A program made the translations under genes and the position numbers. Shown here piece after piece: positions 45,147-52,201 of a stretch of DNA of 64,000 nt; position 1 is the stretch's first letter, and each line of letters opens with the position of its first letter. The notes under the pieces were generated by a model that had not been told where the DNA came from, did not search any database, and saw only the letters and a list, made by a program, of their open reading frames with translations. This DNA is from an uncultured Clostridium sp. (GTDB lineage: Bacteria > Bacillota > Clostridia > Oscillospirales > Ruminococcaceae): assembly GCA_902490335.1 (NCBI GenBank), contig CABUDL010000006.1:13382-77381 (forward strand). The letters run 5' to 3'.

Positions 45147-45860
45147 ATGATCGATAAACAGCTGCTTTTGCAAGGCTGTGAACAATTTGAGATTGAGCTG
45201 TCGACACAGGCAGCCGAGCAGCTGGACACCTATGCACAGCTGCTGGTGGAGTGGAACGGGAAGATGAACCTGACCGCCATCACCGACCCGGAGGGCATCG
45301 TCTTTAAGCACTTTGTGGACAGCCTGCTGCTGCTAAAGGCGGTGGAGCTGCCGCAGGGGAGCAGTCTGATCGATGTGGGAGCCGGAGCAGGCTTTCCATC
45401 CATGCCGGTGAAGATTGCCCGACCAGATCTTGCGGTAACCATGCTGGACAGCTTACAGAAACGGCTGACCTTTTTGGAGGAGGTCGGCCGCCGGCTGGAA
45501 CTGGATTGCACCTTCATCCACGCCCGCGCAGAGGATGGAGGACGGGAGAAAAAGCTGCGGGAGCGCTTTGACTTTGCGACTGCCCGCGCGGTGGCACACC
45601 TGCGGGAACTGGCAGAATACTGTCTGCCGTATGTCAAGGTGGGAGGATATTTTGTTGCACTCAAGGGTCCCGGCGCACAGGAGGAGATTGCGGAAAGCAA
45701 AAATGCCATTGCGACGATGGGCGGAAAGGTGGAGCAGGTGATGCAGTTCTGTCTGCCGGAAAACAGCACCAGAACGATTGTTGTCATCAGGAAAATATCG
45801 CAAACTCCGACATCCTTCCCCAGGACCGCCGCCAAAATGGCAAAAAAACCGATTGTATAA
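45147..45860 (+). CDS. rsmG: 16S rRNA (guanine-N7) methyltransferase RsmG (GidB)
   Basis: Methylates G527 of 16S rRNA. The 237 residues contain WNGKMNLTAITDPEGI (near 32), HFVDSLLLL and the SAM loop IDVGAGAGFPSMPVKI (near 74), then FDFATARAVAHLRELAEYC. The ATG at 45147 follows CAGAAAGGA. It lies third in the mnmE-mnmG-rsmG group and directly before noc, as is common in Firmicutes. Confidence 0.95.
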   Translation: MIDKQLLLQGCEQFEIELSTQAAEQLDTYAQLLVEWNGKMNLTAITDPEGIVFKHFVDSLLLLKAVELPQGSSLIDVGAGAGFPSMPVKIARPDLAVTMLDSLQKRLTFLEEVGRRLELDCTFIHARAEDGGREKKLRERFDFATARAVAHLRELAEYCLPYVKVGGYFVALKGPGAQEEIAESKNAIATMGGKVEQVMQFCLPENSTRTIVVIRKISQTPTSFPRTAAKMAKKPIV

Positions 45861-46160
45861 ATCGAATCAAGAGCGGAAGAGTCGAAAGATGACGAACGAA
45901 TTTTCTGGAAAACAGGAATATTCTGTGCTATGATAAAACCATGGATACGGGCAGCGGGCAAAACCGCCCGGCTCGGTCCATGCCTTTTCTATTCCTATTT
46001 TCCTTTCTTTTGCTCGGCGGGTGCGACGACCCAAAACGCACCTGCAAACTTTTCTGCTCCCATCATATCTCAAATGCCAAGACCCGAACGGAGCAAAACC
46101 GCTCCGTTCGGATTGGGATTTGGGAAGGAACAAAACAAGATTGAGGAGGTAAAGGCTGTT
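45861..46160 (+). promoter_or_regulatory. noc upstream region: extended -10 promoter and leader hairpin
   Basis: A 300-base gap. TGCTATGAT (45926-45934) is an extended -10 promoter. A perfect 11-bp stem CCGAACGGAGC/GCTCCGTTCGG with a 6-base loop is at 46084-46111, about 50 bases before noc, without a T-run. No coding frame was supported. Confidence 0.5.
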
Positions 46161-46991
46161 ATGAAAGCACTGCTTACAAAACAAAAGATGATCAACAAGG
46201 TGATCTTGATCCCGGAATATAAAATCAAACCGAATCCTTATCAGCCAAGAAAGGTGTTCGATGAGGAAAAAATTGAACAGCTGGCAACCAGTATTGCACA
46301 GTACGGTCTGTTGCAGCCGATCACCGTCCTGCCGATGGAGGATGGAAACTATCAACTGGTGGCAGGGGAAAGAAGACTGCTGGCGTGCAGACGCTTGAAG
46401 ATGCAGGAGGTTCCTGCCATTTTGACCAGCATGGACGAGGAGAGGAGCAGCGCACTGGCTCTGGTGGAAAATATCCAGCGCTGTGACTTGAACTACTTTG
46501 AGGAAGCAATGGCAATCCAGAAGCTGATGAAGATGGTCGGCTACACCCAGCAGGCGGTGGCGAAAAAGCTGGGAAAAAATCAATCGACCGTTGCCAACAA
46601 GCTGCGTCTGCTGCAATTTTCTGAGGAGGTCAGAGAAGCGATTCTGGAGGCTGGGCTAACAGAAAGACACGCCCGCGCGCTGTTGAACCTGAATGAACAG
46701 GGCGACGAGCTGCTGCTGGAGGCAATCCGAACCATTTCCGCCAAGGAGATGAACGTTTCCCAGACGGAAAAGTACATCGCACAGTTGCAGGGAAAAGAAG
46801 AAAAACCGAAGGAAAAAAGATTGTTTGTGGTGAAGGATCTGCGCATCTTTATCAACACCATCGACAAGGCGCTGGAAACGATGAAGCTGTCCGGCATCCA
46901 GGCACAGACCCAGATGCAGGAAGAGGAGGACGAGTTGGTTTACACCATCCGCATCCCGAAGGAAAGCGCTTATGGAAAGGACAAACAGTAA
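46161..46991 (+). CDS. noc: Nucleoid occlusion / ParB-family protein Noc
   Basis: A ParB paralogue. The 276 residues have the ParB N-terminal domain with PNPYQPRKVFDEEKIEQLA (near residue 24), the CTP-binding GERR motif in LVAGERRLLACRR (near 66), and NIQRCDLNYFEEA, then a helix-turn-helix with TQQAVAKKLGKNQSTVANKLRLL (near 130). In Bacillus, Noc lies after rsmG and keeps the Z ring off the nucleoid. The start at 46161 follows GAGGAGG with an 11-base spacing. The 4-base difference between parS and the Noc site means binding specificity cannot be read here; the Noc call rests on position. Confidence 0.85.
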   Translation: MKALLTKQKMINKVILIPEYKIKPNPYQPRKVFDEEKIEQLATSIAQYGLLQPITVLPMEDGNYQLVAGERRLLACRRLKMQEVPAILTSMDEERSSALALVENIQRCDLNYFEEAMAIQKLMKMVGYTQQAVAKKLGKNQSTVANKLRLLQFSEEVREAILEAGLTERHARALLNLNEQGDELLLEAIRTISAKEMNVSQTEKYIAQLQGKEEKPKEKRLFVVKDLRIFINTIDKALETMKLSGIQAQTQMQEEEDELVYTIRIPKESAYGKDKQ

Positions 46992-47005
46992 CTCCTTAAA
47001 AATAA

Positions 47006-47047
47006 AAACACAAAAGGCTCCGCCATTCGGCGGAGCCTTTTGTGTTT
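47006..47047. terminator. Bidirectional terminator between noc and the serpin gene
   Basis: ACACAAAAGGCTCCGCC/GGCGGAGCCTTTTGTGT with a 4-base loop; long T or A runs on each side. Confidence 0.92.
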
Positions 47048-47088
47048 GTGTTATGAATCTATAAAAGGGTGGTGGATGTCAAAAGGAG

Positions 47089-48411
47089 TTATTTTGGCTG
47101 GTAAACGGTGCCGACAAAGAGAGGTGCATTGTCGCCGGACTGGATGGAGAAGAGGAACGGACGGTCGAAGGACAGGTCGATTTCTTCTGCTTCATCGAGC
47201 AGCAACGACATCTCGCGAATGTCGATCTTGGTGTAGGCGGCAGCTTTGCAGCCGTTCTCGTCGATTTCCACATGGCTTTCCTGCTGCACGTTGGAAACGG
47301 CGATGTTTTCTTTGGAAATGCCGCTTAAATCGGAGGATTCGCTGAATAGTTCCTCAAGACCGAGCGACTGACAGAGCTTGTTGAGATTGAAATTGCTGTC
47401 AAAGCTGAATTTTGGCAGCTTGAGGTTGACTTTTGCCGATTTCTGTGTGGATTCTTCCGGGGAAGAGAGGATGGATTTTAACGCCTGCTCGTTGAGAAGG
47501 TCGTTGACCTGTTTTCCTTCCTTGGGGAGGACAAGGCGCATCGACTGCCCGCCGACAAAGCCAAGCTCAAACAGGATGTAATCCTCGGTTTCGTAGTAGG
47601 TGTGGTGGTCGAAAGTCTGGTTCATATAGGTAGTATCGACCTGACTGCCGTCGGCAAGGGTGAACTTTTCGGTGGTGTTGTTTGCCGCCTGGAAGGAATC
47701 GGACCAGGCACCTTCAAAGTACAGGGTGTTGATGAGCGAAAGGACCTGACTTGGGTCGGGAGAGAAGGTTGGGTTGAGAAGACCCGCAGTCTGCTCCGAA
47801 ATCCATTTGGACATGGCATCCGCTGCCGACTGTTTGGAAAAGTCGACCGAGTAGGCGGAAGCGTAGAACTGCTCCGCGAGCTTTTTGGAAAATTCCTTCT
47901 GGAGCGGGAAATCCTCCTGTACCCAGATGGAGTTTGCCAACTTGAGGACATTGCCCTGCTCGGAAGAATAGTTGTAGTTATAGAATTTGTGGAACTGCTG
48001 GTTGGAGGAAGAAACGGTTTCGACCCCCAGCGCATCGGCAATCTGCTGTGCGGTCTGACCTTTTGCACCGTTTCCCAGCATAGCAAGGGCATAGGCAAAG
48101 CTGATGGGAGAATAGCTCTGATTTTTAGACTCACTGCTCAGCAGCAGGGAGGAGGTTTTGGCGCCAAACTCCTGAAGGCTCTGGATAAACTGAGGGTCTA
48201 CCTCGTTTTTCTGCAAGTATTCGTATTTTTTCTCCCAATCGGTTGGGACTTGAGGCTGTTTGACTTTACTGATTGCTTGTTCCTCCTCTTTGCTGGTTGC
48301 AATCGGCATATTTTTATTGGAGAGGGTGCGGCGGGGACTGGATGCGCTGACCGAAGCAGCAAAAGAGAGAATCATGGCCGCACACAGGGCGATCGATAAC
48401 ATTTTTTTCAT
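47089..48411 (-). CDS. Secreted serpin (serine protease inhibitor)
   Basis: A 440-residue serpin with an N-terminal signal peptide (MKKMLSIALCAAMILSFAAS, about 1-28) and a polar linker to about residue 75, then the serpin fold: SPISFAYALAMLGNGAKGQT, SIWVQEDFPL, LINTLYFEGAWSDSF and the C-terminal FDRPFLFSIQ. The hinge E-N-G-C-K-A-A-A-Y-T (385-394) precedes a loop ending REM-S. Counting 17 residues from the hinge Glu gives P1-P1' as Met401-Ser402. P14 is Cys instead of the usual Thr or Ser. The ATG at 48411 follows AGGAGG. It lies opposite to noc and parA, breaking a conserved cluster, so it was probably acquired. Confidence 0.93.
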   Translation of the reverse strand: MKKMLSIALCAAMILSFAASVSASSPRRTLSNKNMPIATSKEEEQAISKVKQPQVPTDWEKKYEYLQKNEVDPQFIQSLQEFGAKTSSLLLSSESKNQSYSPISFAYALAMLGNGAKGQTAQQIADALGVETVSSSNQQFHKFYNYNYSSEQGNVLKLANSIWVQEDFPLQKEFSKKLAEQFYASAYSVDFSKQSAADAMSKWISEQTAGLLNPTFSPDPSQVLSLINTLYFEGAWSDSFQAANNTTEKFTLADGSQVDTTYMNQTFDHHTYYETEDYILFELGFVGGQSMRLVLPKEGKQVNDLLNEQALKSILSSPEESTQKSAKVNLKLPKFSFDSNFNLNKLCQSLGLEELFSESSDLSGISKENIAVSNVQQESHVEIDENGCKAAAYTKIDIREMSLLLDEAEEIDLSFDRPFLFSIQSGDNAPLFVGTVYQPK

Positions 48412-48549
48412 TCTTACAACCTCCTGTAAAAGAAAATAGGAATGATGTTTCATTTTGCGTCCCGGAGGGGACCTTCTATTCAATAGGTGTGCAGAAGAAG
48501 GAAATTTATTGCAGGCAAAATGATTTTATTTTTGCATGGCAAGCGTCGA

Positions 48550-48565
48550 TGTTTCACATGAAACA
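48550..48565. promoter_or_regulatory. parS-like site 2
   Basis: TGTTTCACATGAAACA, one base from the parS consensus, between the serpin gene and parA. Confidence 0.85.
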
Positions 48566-48593
48566 TCAAAAGAAGGCGAGCAAGGGAGAAGGA

Positions 48594-48609
48594 TGTTTCA
48601 CGTGAAACG
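48594..48609. promoter_or_regulatory. parS-like site 3
   Basis: TGTTTCACGTGAAACG: a perfect parS core with only the last base changed. It lies 44 bases from site 2 and 180 bases before parA. Confidence 0.88.
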
Positions 48610-48677
48610 AATTTTAGCAAAAATGAGGGGGATTGTGCAGGAAAACAGGATTCATTCTTCCTTTCATAGAGGATTTG

Positions 48678-48686
48678 TGATATAAT
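48678..48686 (+). promoter_or_regulatory. Extended -10 promoter for parA
   Basis: TGATATAAT (48678-48686), about 88 bases before parA and downstream of parS sites 2 and 3, so ParB spreading could affect it. No strong -35 box. Confidence 0.5.
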
Positions 48687-48773
48687 CAAACTAAAAACAG
48701 CGGATATGCTGATACATACTGATGTATGCTGAAAGGAGGAGCTGCCTTCCCTGAGAGGGCATCGTCTTGAAAT

Positions 48774-49547
48774 ATGGGTAAAATTATTGCAGTTGCCAAC
48801 CAGAAGGGTGGCGTGGGAAAAACCACGACGGTCATCAACCTGATGGCTGGACTTGGAAAAGCAGGAAAAAAATGTTTGCTTGTGGATGCCGACCCGCAGG
48901 GAAACTCCACCAGCGGCTTGGGAATCAACAAACGGGATGTCCGTCACTCCACCTATGACCTGTTGACACGGGAGGAAAGAGCGGCGGAAGCCATCCTTCA
49001 TACAGAATATAAAAATGTAGATTTAATCCCGTCGAGCATGGAACTGGCGGCAGCGGAAATCGAACTGGTGGAATTGCAGGACAGAACGATGCAGCTGCGT
49101 CAGGCGCTGGTATCGGTCAAGGACGAGTATGATTATATTATGATTGACTGTCCGCCTTCGATGGGATTGACCACCCTGAACGCCTTTTCTGCCTGTGACA
49201 GCGTGATTATTCCAATCCAGTGTGAATATTATGCGCTGGAAGGATTGTCGCAGCTGATGTCTACCATCAAACAGGTCAAACGGCTGTACAATCCGGTGAT
49301 CGAGCTGGAAGGGATTTTGCTGACCATGTATGACCGTCGTCTGAAGCTGACCGAGCAGGTGGAAGAGGAGGTCAAAAAGCATTTCCCGGACAAGGTGTAT
49401 AAAACCATCATTCCGCGAAACGTCCGCCTGTCGGAGGCGCCCAGCTTTGGAATGCCTGCACTCTATTTTGACCCGCATTCCAGAGGCTCGAGAGCCTATC
49501 AGGAGCTGACAAAAGAGATTTTGAAGAAATACCGCAACCAGAAATAA
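48774..49547 (+). CDS. parA: Chromosome partitioning ATPase ParA (Soj)
   Basis: A deviant Walker ATPase that helps ParB-parS segregate origins and regulates DnaA. The 257 residues have the P-loop NQKGGVGKTTT (near residue 9), VDADPQGNSTSGLG (near 37) and IDCPPSMG (near 122). An in-frame TGA two codons upstream (48768-48770) fixes the start at 48774. The best ribosome site, AAAGGAGGAGC, is about 30 bases away, and a weaker GAGAGGG lies 14 bases away. It is followed 15 bases later by parB. Confidence 0.96.
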   Translation: MGKIIAVANQKGGVGKTTTVINLMAGLGKAGKKCLLVDADPQGNSTSGLGINKRDVRHSTYDLLTREERAAEAILHTEYKNVDLIPSSMELAAAEIELVELQDRTMQLRQALVSVKDEYDYIMIDCPPSMGLTTLNAFSACDSVIIPIQCEYYALEGLSQLMSTIKQVKRLYNPVIELEGILLTMYDRRLKLTEQVEEEVKKHFPDKVYKTIIPRNVRLSEAPSFGMPALYFDPHSRGSRAYQELTKEILKKYRNQK

Positions 49548-49562
49548 GGAGGGGACGGACAG

Positions 49563-50435
49563 ATGACAAGAGCAAGAAGGAGCGGACTTGGCAAAGGTCT
49601 GGATGCCTTATTTATGGACAACGACACCAACGATACCGGCGTAGTGACCCTGCGTTTGAGCCAGATCGAGCCAAACCGCGAGCAGCCGCGTAAGGTGTTC
49701 AATGAGGAAGCGCTCAACGAACTGGCAGATTCCATCCGCGAGCACGGCGTATTGCAGCCGCTGCTGGTCCGTCCGCTGCCGGGCGGTGTTTATCAGCTGG
49801 TGGCAGGAGAAAGACGCTGGAGAGCCAGCCGGATGGCAGGCTTGCAGGAGGTTCCGGTCGTCATCCGCGAGATGGATGAAGAACAGGCGATGGAGATTGC
49901 GCTGATTGAAAACCTGCAAAGGGAGGACCTCAACGCAATCGAGGAAGCCAGCGGATACAAGCTGCTGATGGAGCGGTACAACATGACACAGGAGCAGGTT
50001 GCCAAAAGGGTCGGAAAATCCCGACCGGCGATTGCCAATGCGCTGCGGCTGCTCAATCTGCCGGAGCCGGTGCTGGAAATGGTGGAGGAAGGGGAGGTTT
50101 CCCCCGGTCATGCACGCGCGCTGCTCTCCTTTGATGACCCGCAGCGGATGATGGATGTGGCACAGAAGGTACGGACCGGAAAATATTCGGTGCGCGACAT
50201 CGAGCGGATGAGCAAAGAGCAAGAGGAGAAGGAGAAAAAATCTGCGGAGGAAAAGCCGCAGCTGTGGGGAGCGCAGGCTTCCATCTTCACCGAACTGGAG
50301 CTGGCGTTGACCAGCGAGCTGGGACGAAAGGTCAAGGTGGTGTGCAGCGGCAAGGACGCAGGAGGCAGTTTGCAGCTGCAATTTTTTGATGAAGAGGACC
50401 TGCGGCAGCTGGCACAGAAGCTGACCAAGGAGTAA
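49563..50435 (+). CDS. parB: Chromosome partitioning protein ParB (Spo0J)
   Basis: A CTP-dependent DNA clamp that loads at parS and recruits SMC. The 290 residues start with MTRARRSGLGKGLDALF, the usual ParA-stimulating N-terminus, followed by EPNREQPRKVFNEEALNELA, LVAGERRWRASR (the CTP motif GERR near 79), ENLQREDLNAIEEA, and the helix-turn-helix TQEQVAKRVGKSRPAIANALRLL (near 142). The ATG follows AAGGAGGGGAC. It shares its operon with parA and a DUF4177 gene whose ribosome site lies inside its end. Confidence 0.97.
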   Translation: MTRARRSGLGKGLDALFMDNDTNDTGVVTLRLSQIEPNREQPRKVFNEEALNELADSIREHGVLQPLLVRPLPGGVYQLVAGERRWRASRMAGLQEVPVVIREMDEEQAMEIALIENLQREDLNAIEEASGYKLLMERYNMTQEQVAKRVGKSRPAIANALRLLNLPEPVLEMVEEGEVSPGHARALLSFDDPQRMMDVAQKVRTGKYSVRDIERMSKEQEEKEKKSAEEKPQLWGAQASIFTELELALTSELGRKVKVVCSGKDAGGSLQLQFFDEEDLRQLAQKLTKE

Positions 50436-50439
50436 AGAG

Positions 50440-50613
50440 ATGGAGTATGAATATAAGGTCGTGCCTGTTCAGAACGAGGTGGGCTTTGATTTTAATAAGA
50501 AATGTGCCCGCATGGAGGAGCAGATGAACCGGCTGGGAAAAGAAGGCTGGAGATTTTGTGCCTTTGGCAATGGGGTCATGGTTTATCTTCGGGAGAAGCA
50601 ACAGATAAAATAG
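50440..50613 (+). CDS. Small DUF4177-like protein
   Basis: A 57-residue protein, too short for most gene calls. It begins MEYEYKVVPVQ, then MEEQMNRLGKEGWRFCAFGNGVMVYLRE, the DUF4177 pattern (a short YKVV strand, a helix ending in GKEGW, and closing strands). Function is unknown. The ATG at 50440 lies 4 bases after the parB stop, with AAGGAG placed within the parB end, so it is probably translated from the parAB message. Confidence 0.78.
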   Translation: MEYEYKVVPVQNEVGFDFNKKCARMEEQMNRLGKEGWRFCAFGNGVMVYLREKQQIK

Positions 50614-50625
50614 CAACAAGATTTC

Positions 50626-50665
50626 AGAGGCGAAGCAGAAAAGACAGGCTTCGCCTCTTGGATTT
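50626..50665 (+). terminator. Terminator of the parAB operon
   Basis: AGAGGCGAAGC/GCTTCGCCTCT (11 bp) with an 11-base loop, then TTGGATTT; a modest T-run. Confidence 0.65.
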
Positions 50666-50669
50666 ATCA

Positions 50670-50713
50670 ATTTCTCTCCATAATTTCATTATAATGAAAT
50701 TATGGAGAGAAAT
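50670..50713. promoter_or_regulatory. 44-bp perfect palindrome upstream of the thioesterase
   Basis: A perfect inverted repeat whose 22-base half runs from ATTTCTCTCCATAATTTCAT to the centre; the centre is CATTA/TAATG between 50691 and 50692. It contains TATAAT (50690-50695), so it may overlap the thioesterase -10 region. It is not followed by a T-run and has no loop, so it looks more like an operator or cruciform than a terminator. Confidence 0.75.
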
Positions 50714-50745
50714 GACTATAATCGCACAAAAAAGGAGGAAGCCTT

Positions 50746-51486
50746 TTGGAGGGAATCGATCAATTTGAACAGTCCTTTATCGTGGGACAATATGAATGTG
50801 ACTGCAACGGAAGGATGAAAGCAGGTGCGCTGCTTTCGCAGACGCAGGCAATCAGCACCAACCATTGCAATGCCATCGGGTGGACAATCGAGCTGTACCG
50901 ACGCACCCACACCGTTTTTCTGCTGGCAAAGACCTCTTTGGAGGTGTACGGTGAGATTCGTGTGGGAGATCATATCCACATGGTGACCCACCCATCCCGA
51001 CCGAATCGGGCAATTTATAATCGTTACACTTCCTTCTATAACGAGAAGGGAGAGGAAGTGGCAGCGCAGGACAGCAAATGGGTGATGGTGGACACCGAAA
51101 CCCGCAAGATCCTGCGGGAGCCTCCGGCAGAGATGAAGGTGCCGTTCCATCTGGATGCAGCCAAGGAGCATGATTTTTCTATCCCAAAGGTGCGGGATGC
51201 ACAGCAGACTGCGACCGAGCGGGTGACCTATTCCCGTACCGATGACAACGGGCATTTGAACAACACCCATTATGCTGACATCATCCTGGATAACCTGCCG
51301 TTTTCTGCTACGGTGGACAGAAGGATGAAAAAGCTGGTCATCAACTACCACAGCGAGGCAAAGATGGGGGAGGAGCTGACCATTTTTACAAAGGAGTTTG
51401 AGGAGGAGCAGCAGCTAAAATATTATGTCAGCGGCAAGCTTCCTTCCGGCAAAACCTGTTTTGAAGGGCTGGCAGTTTTTGCGTAG
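50746..51486 (+). CDS. Acyl-ACP thioesterase (FatA/FatB family)
   Basis: Releases free fatty acids from acyl carrier protein. The 246 residues form two hot-dog domains. The catalytic region is TDDNGHLNNTHYADI (near residue 165), with the Asn and His of the plant/bacterial FatA family, and the first hot-dog includes TEFQV-like FEQSFIVGQYECDCNG. The start is a TTG at 50746 after AAGGAGGAAGCC; no ATG is better. It stands alone between the 44-bp palindrome and a strong terminator, so its control may depend on that palindrome. The chain length released is not predictable. Confidence 0.9.
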   Translation: MEGIDQFEQSFIVGQYECDCNGRMKAGALLSQTQAISTNHCNAIGWTIELYRRTHTVFLLAKTSLEVYGEIRVGDHIHMVTHPSRPNRAIYNRYTSFYNEKGEEVAAQDSKWVMVDTETRKILREPPAEMKVPFHLDAAKEHDFSIPKVRDAQQTATERVTYSRTDDNGHLNNTHYADIILDNLPFSATVDRRMKKLVINYHSEAKMGEELTIFTKEFEEEQQLKYYVSGKLPSGKTCFEGLAVFA

Positions 51487-51488
51487 TT

Positions 51489-51535
51489 AAAAAAGCCATC
51501 TTCCAGGCAAATCTTTGCCTGGAAGATGGCTTTTG
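51489..51535 (+). terminator. Terminator of the thioesterase gene
   Basis: A nearly perfect 21-bp stem (AAAAGCCATCTTCCAGGC and complement) with a 2-3-base centre, ending TTTTG. Confidence 0.92.
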
Positions 51536-51737
51536 ATATAAAAGAAAGCAGGAAAATCTTTGAGGCGGTTTACAAAAAAATCTTTGTCGGAAAAATAAAA
51601 AAAGAAAAAATCAGAGAGAAAAAAGAGCTTTCCTGCCTTAAAGGCAGAAGCAAACAGGCAAAAAAGCGCATAACAAAGCCGTTTTTTGCAAAAAAAGAAA
51701 AAGAAAAAAATAAATATAATTTTTTTAAAAAAAGGTG
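51536..51737. other. A-rich spacer with no supported gene
   Basis: About 200 bases, very rich in A on the plus strand. A 71-codon Lys-rich frame runs through it from inside the preceding terminator; it has no ribosome site and looks like a composition artefact. A small CTGCC/GGCAG hairpin is near 51633-51648. Confidence 0.6.
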
Positions 51738-51766
51738 TTGACAAATCAGAATTTGTATAGTATAAT
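51738..51766 (+). promoter_or_regulatory. Consensus promoter for the tRNA pair
   Basis: TTGACA (51738-51743), a 17-base spacer and TATAAT (51761-51766), about 50 bases before tRNA-Met. Full consensus suits a strong, growth-linked stable RNA promoter. Confidence 0.9.
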
Positions 51767-51815
51767 TTTGTTCGTTGGTTACGGCACTTCACTTCGCCGG
51801 TCAATCCAAAGATAT

Positions 51816-51892
51816 GGCGGCATAGCTCAGCTGGCTAGAGCATTCGGTTCATACCCGAAGTGTCGATGGTTCAAATCCATTTGCCGCTACCA
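51816..51892 (+). tRNA. tRNA-Met (anticodon CAT), elongator type
   Basis: A 77-nt cloverleaf with acceptor GGCGGCA/TGCCGCT (a G-T pair at the end), D arm GCTCAGCTGGCTAGAGC, anticodon arm TTCGG-TTCATAC-CCGAA, T arm with GGTTCAAATCC and encoded CCA. It lacks the three stacked GC pairs of an initiator tRNA, and its sequence is close to Bacillus elongator tRNA-Met. Confidence 0.93.
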
Positions 51893-51930
51893 CTGTTAAA
51901 ATTCTGCGTTAGCAGATTTTATATAGGTCC

Positions 51931-52005
51931 GGCCCGTTGGTCAAGCGGTTAAGACACCGCCCTTTCACGGCGGTATCGCGAGTTCGATTCTCGCACGGGT
52001 CACCA
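51931..52005 (+). tRNA. tRNA-Glu (anticodon TTC)
   Basis: A 75-nt cloverleaf: acceptor GGCCCGT/ACGGGTC, anticodon arm CCGCC-CTTTCAC-GGCGG, T arm GCGAGTTCGATTCTCGC and encoded CCA. It follows tRNA-Met by 38 bases in the same transcript. Confidence 0.95.
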
Positions 52006-52008
52006 GTA

Positions 52009-52042
52009 AAACGGATTCCGAATTTTCGGAATCCGTTTTTTT
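52009..52042 (+). terminator. Terminator of the tRNA transcript
   Basis: AAACGGATTCCGAA pairing with TTCGGAATCCGTTT, then more T; directly after tRNA-Glu. Confidence 0.9.
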
Positions 52043-52201
52043 GCGTATCCCACTTTTTCGCAGTAATCAGTCAACCTTCGACGGAAGGGCAAAACTCGGA
52101 AAGAAACTTAAAAAAATACCCATATTTTTTTAAAACTCTGAGCGGGAATATCCTGTACACTAAAAGAAATGCGGACAAACAAGATAAAAGGAGATGATGG
52201 T

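Noticed and set aside
51526..51741. 71-residue Lys-rich open frame
   Set aside because: It begins inside the thioesterase terminator, has no ribosome site and its composition follows the A-rich DNA.
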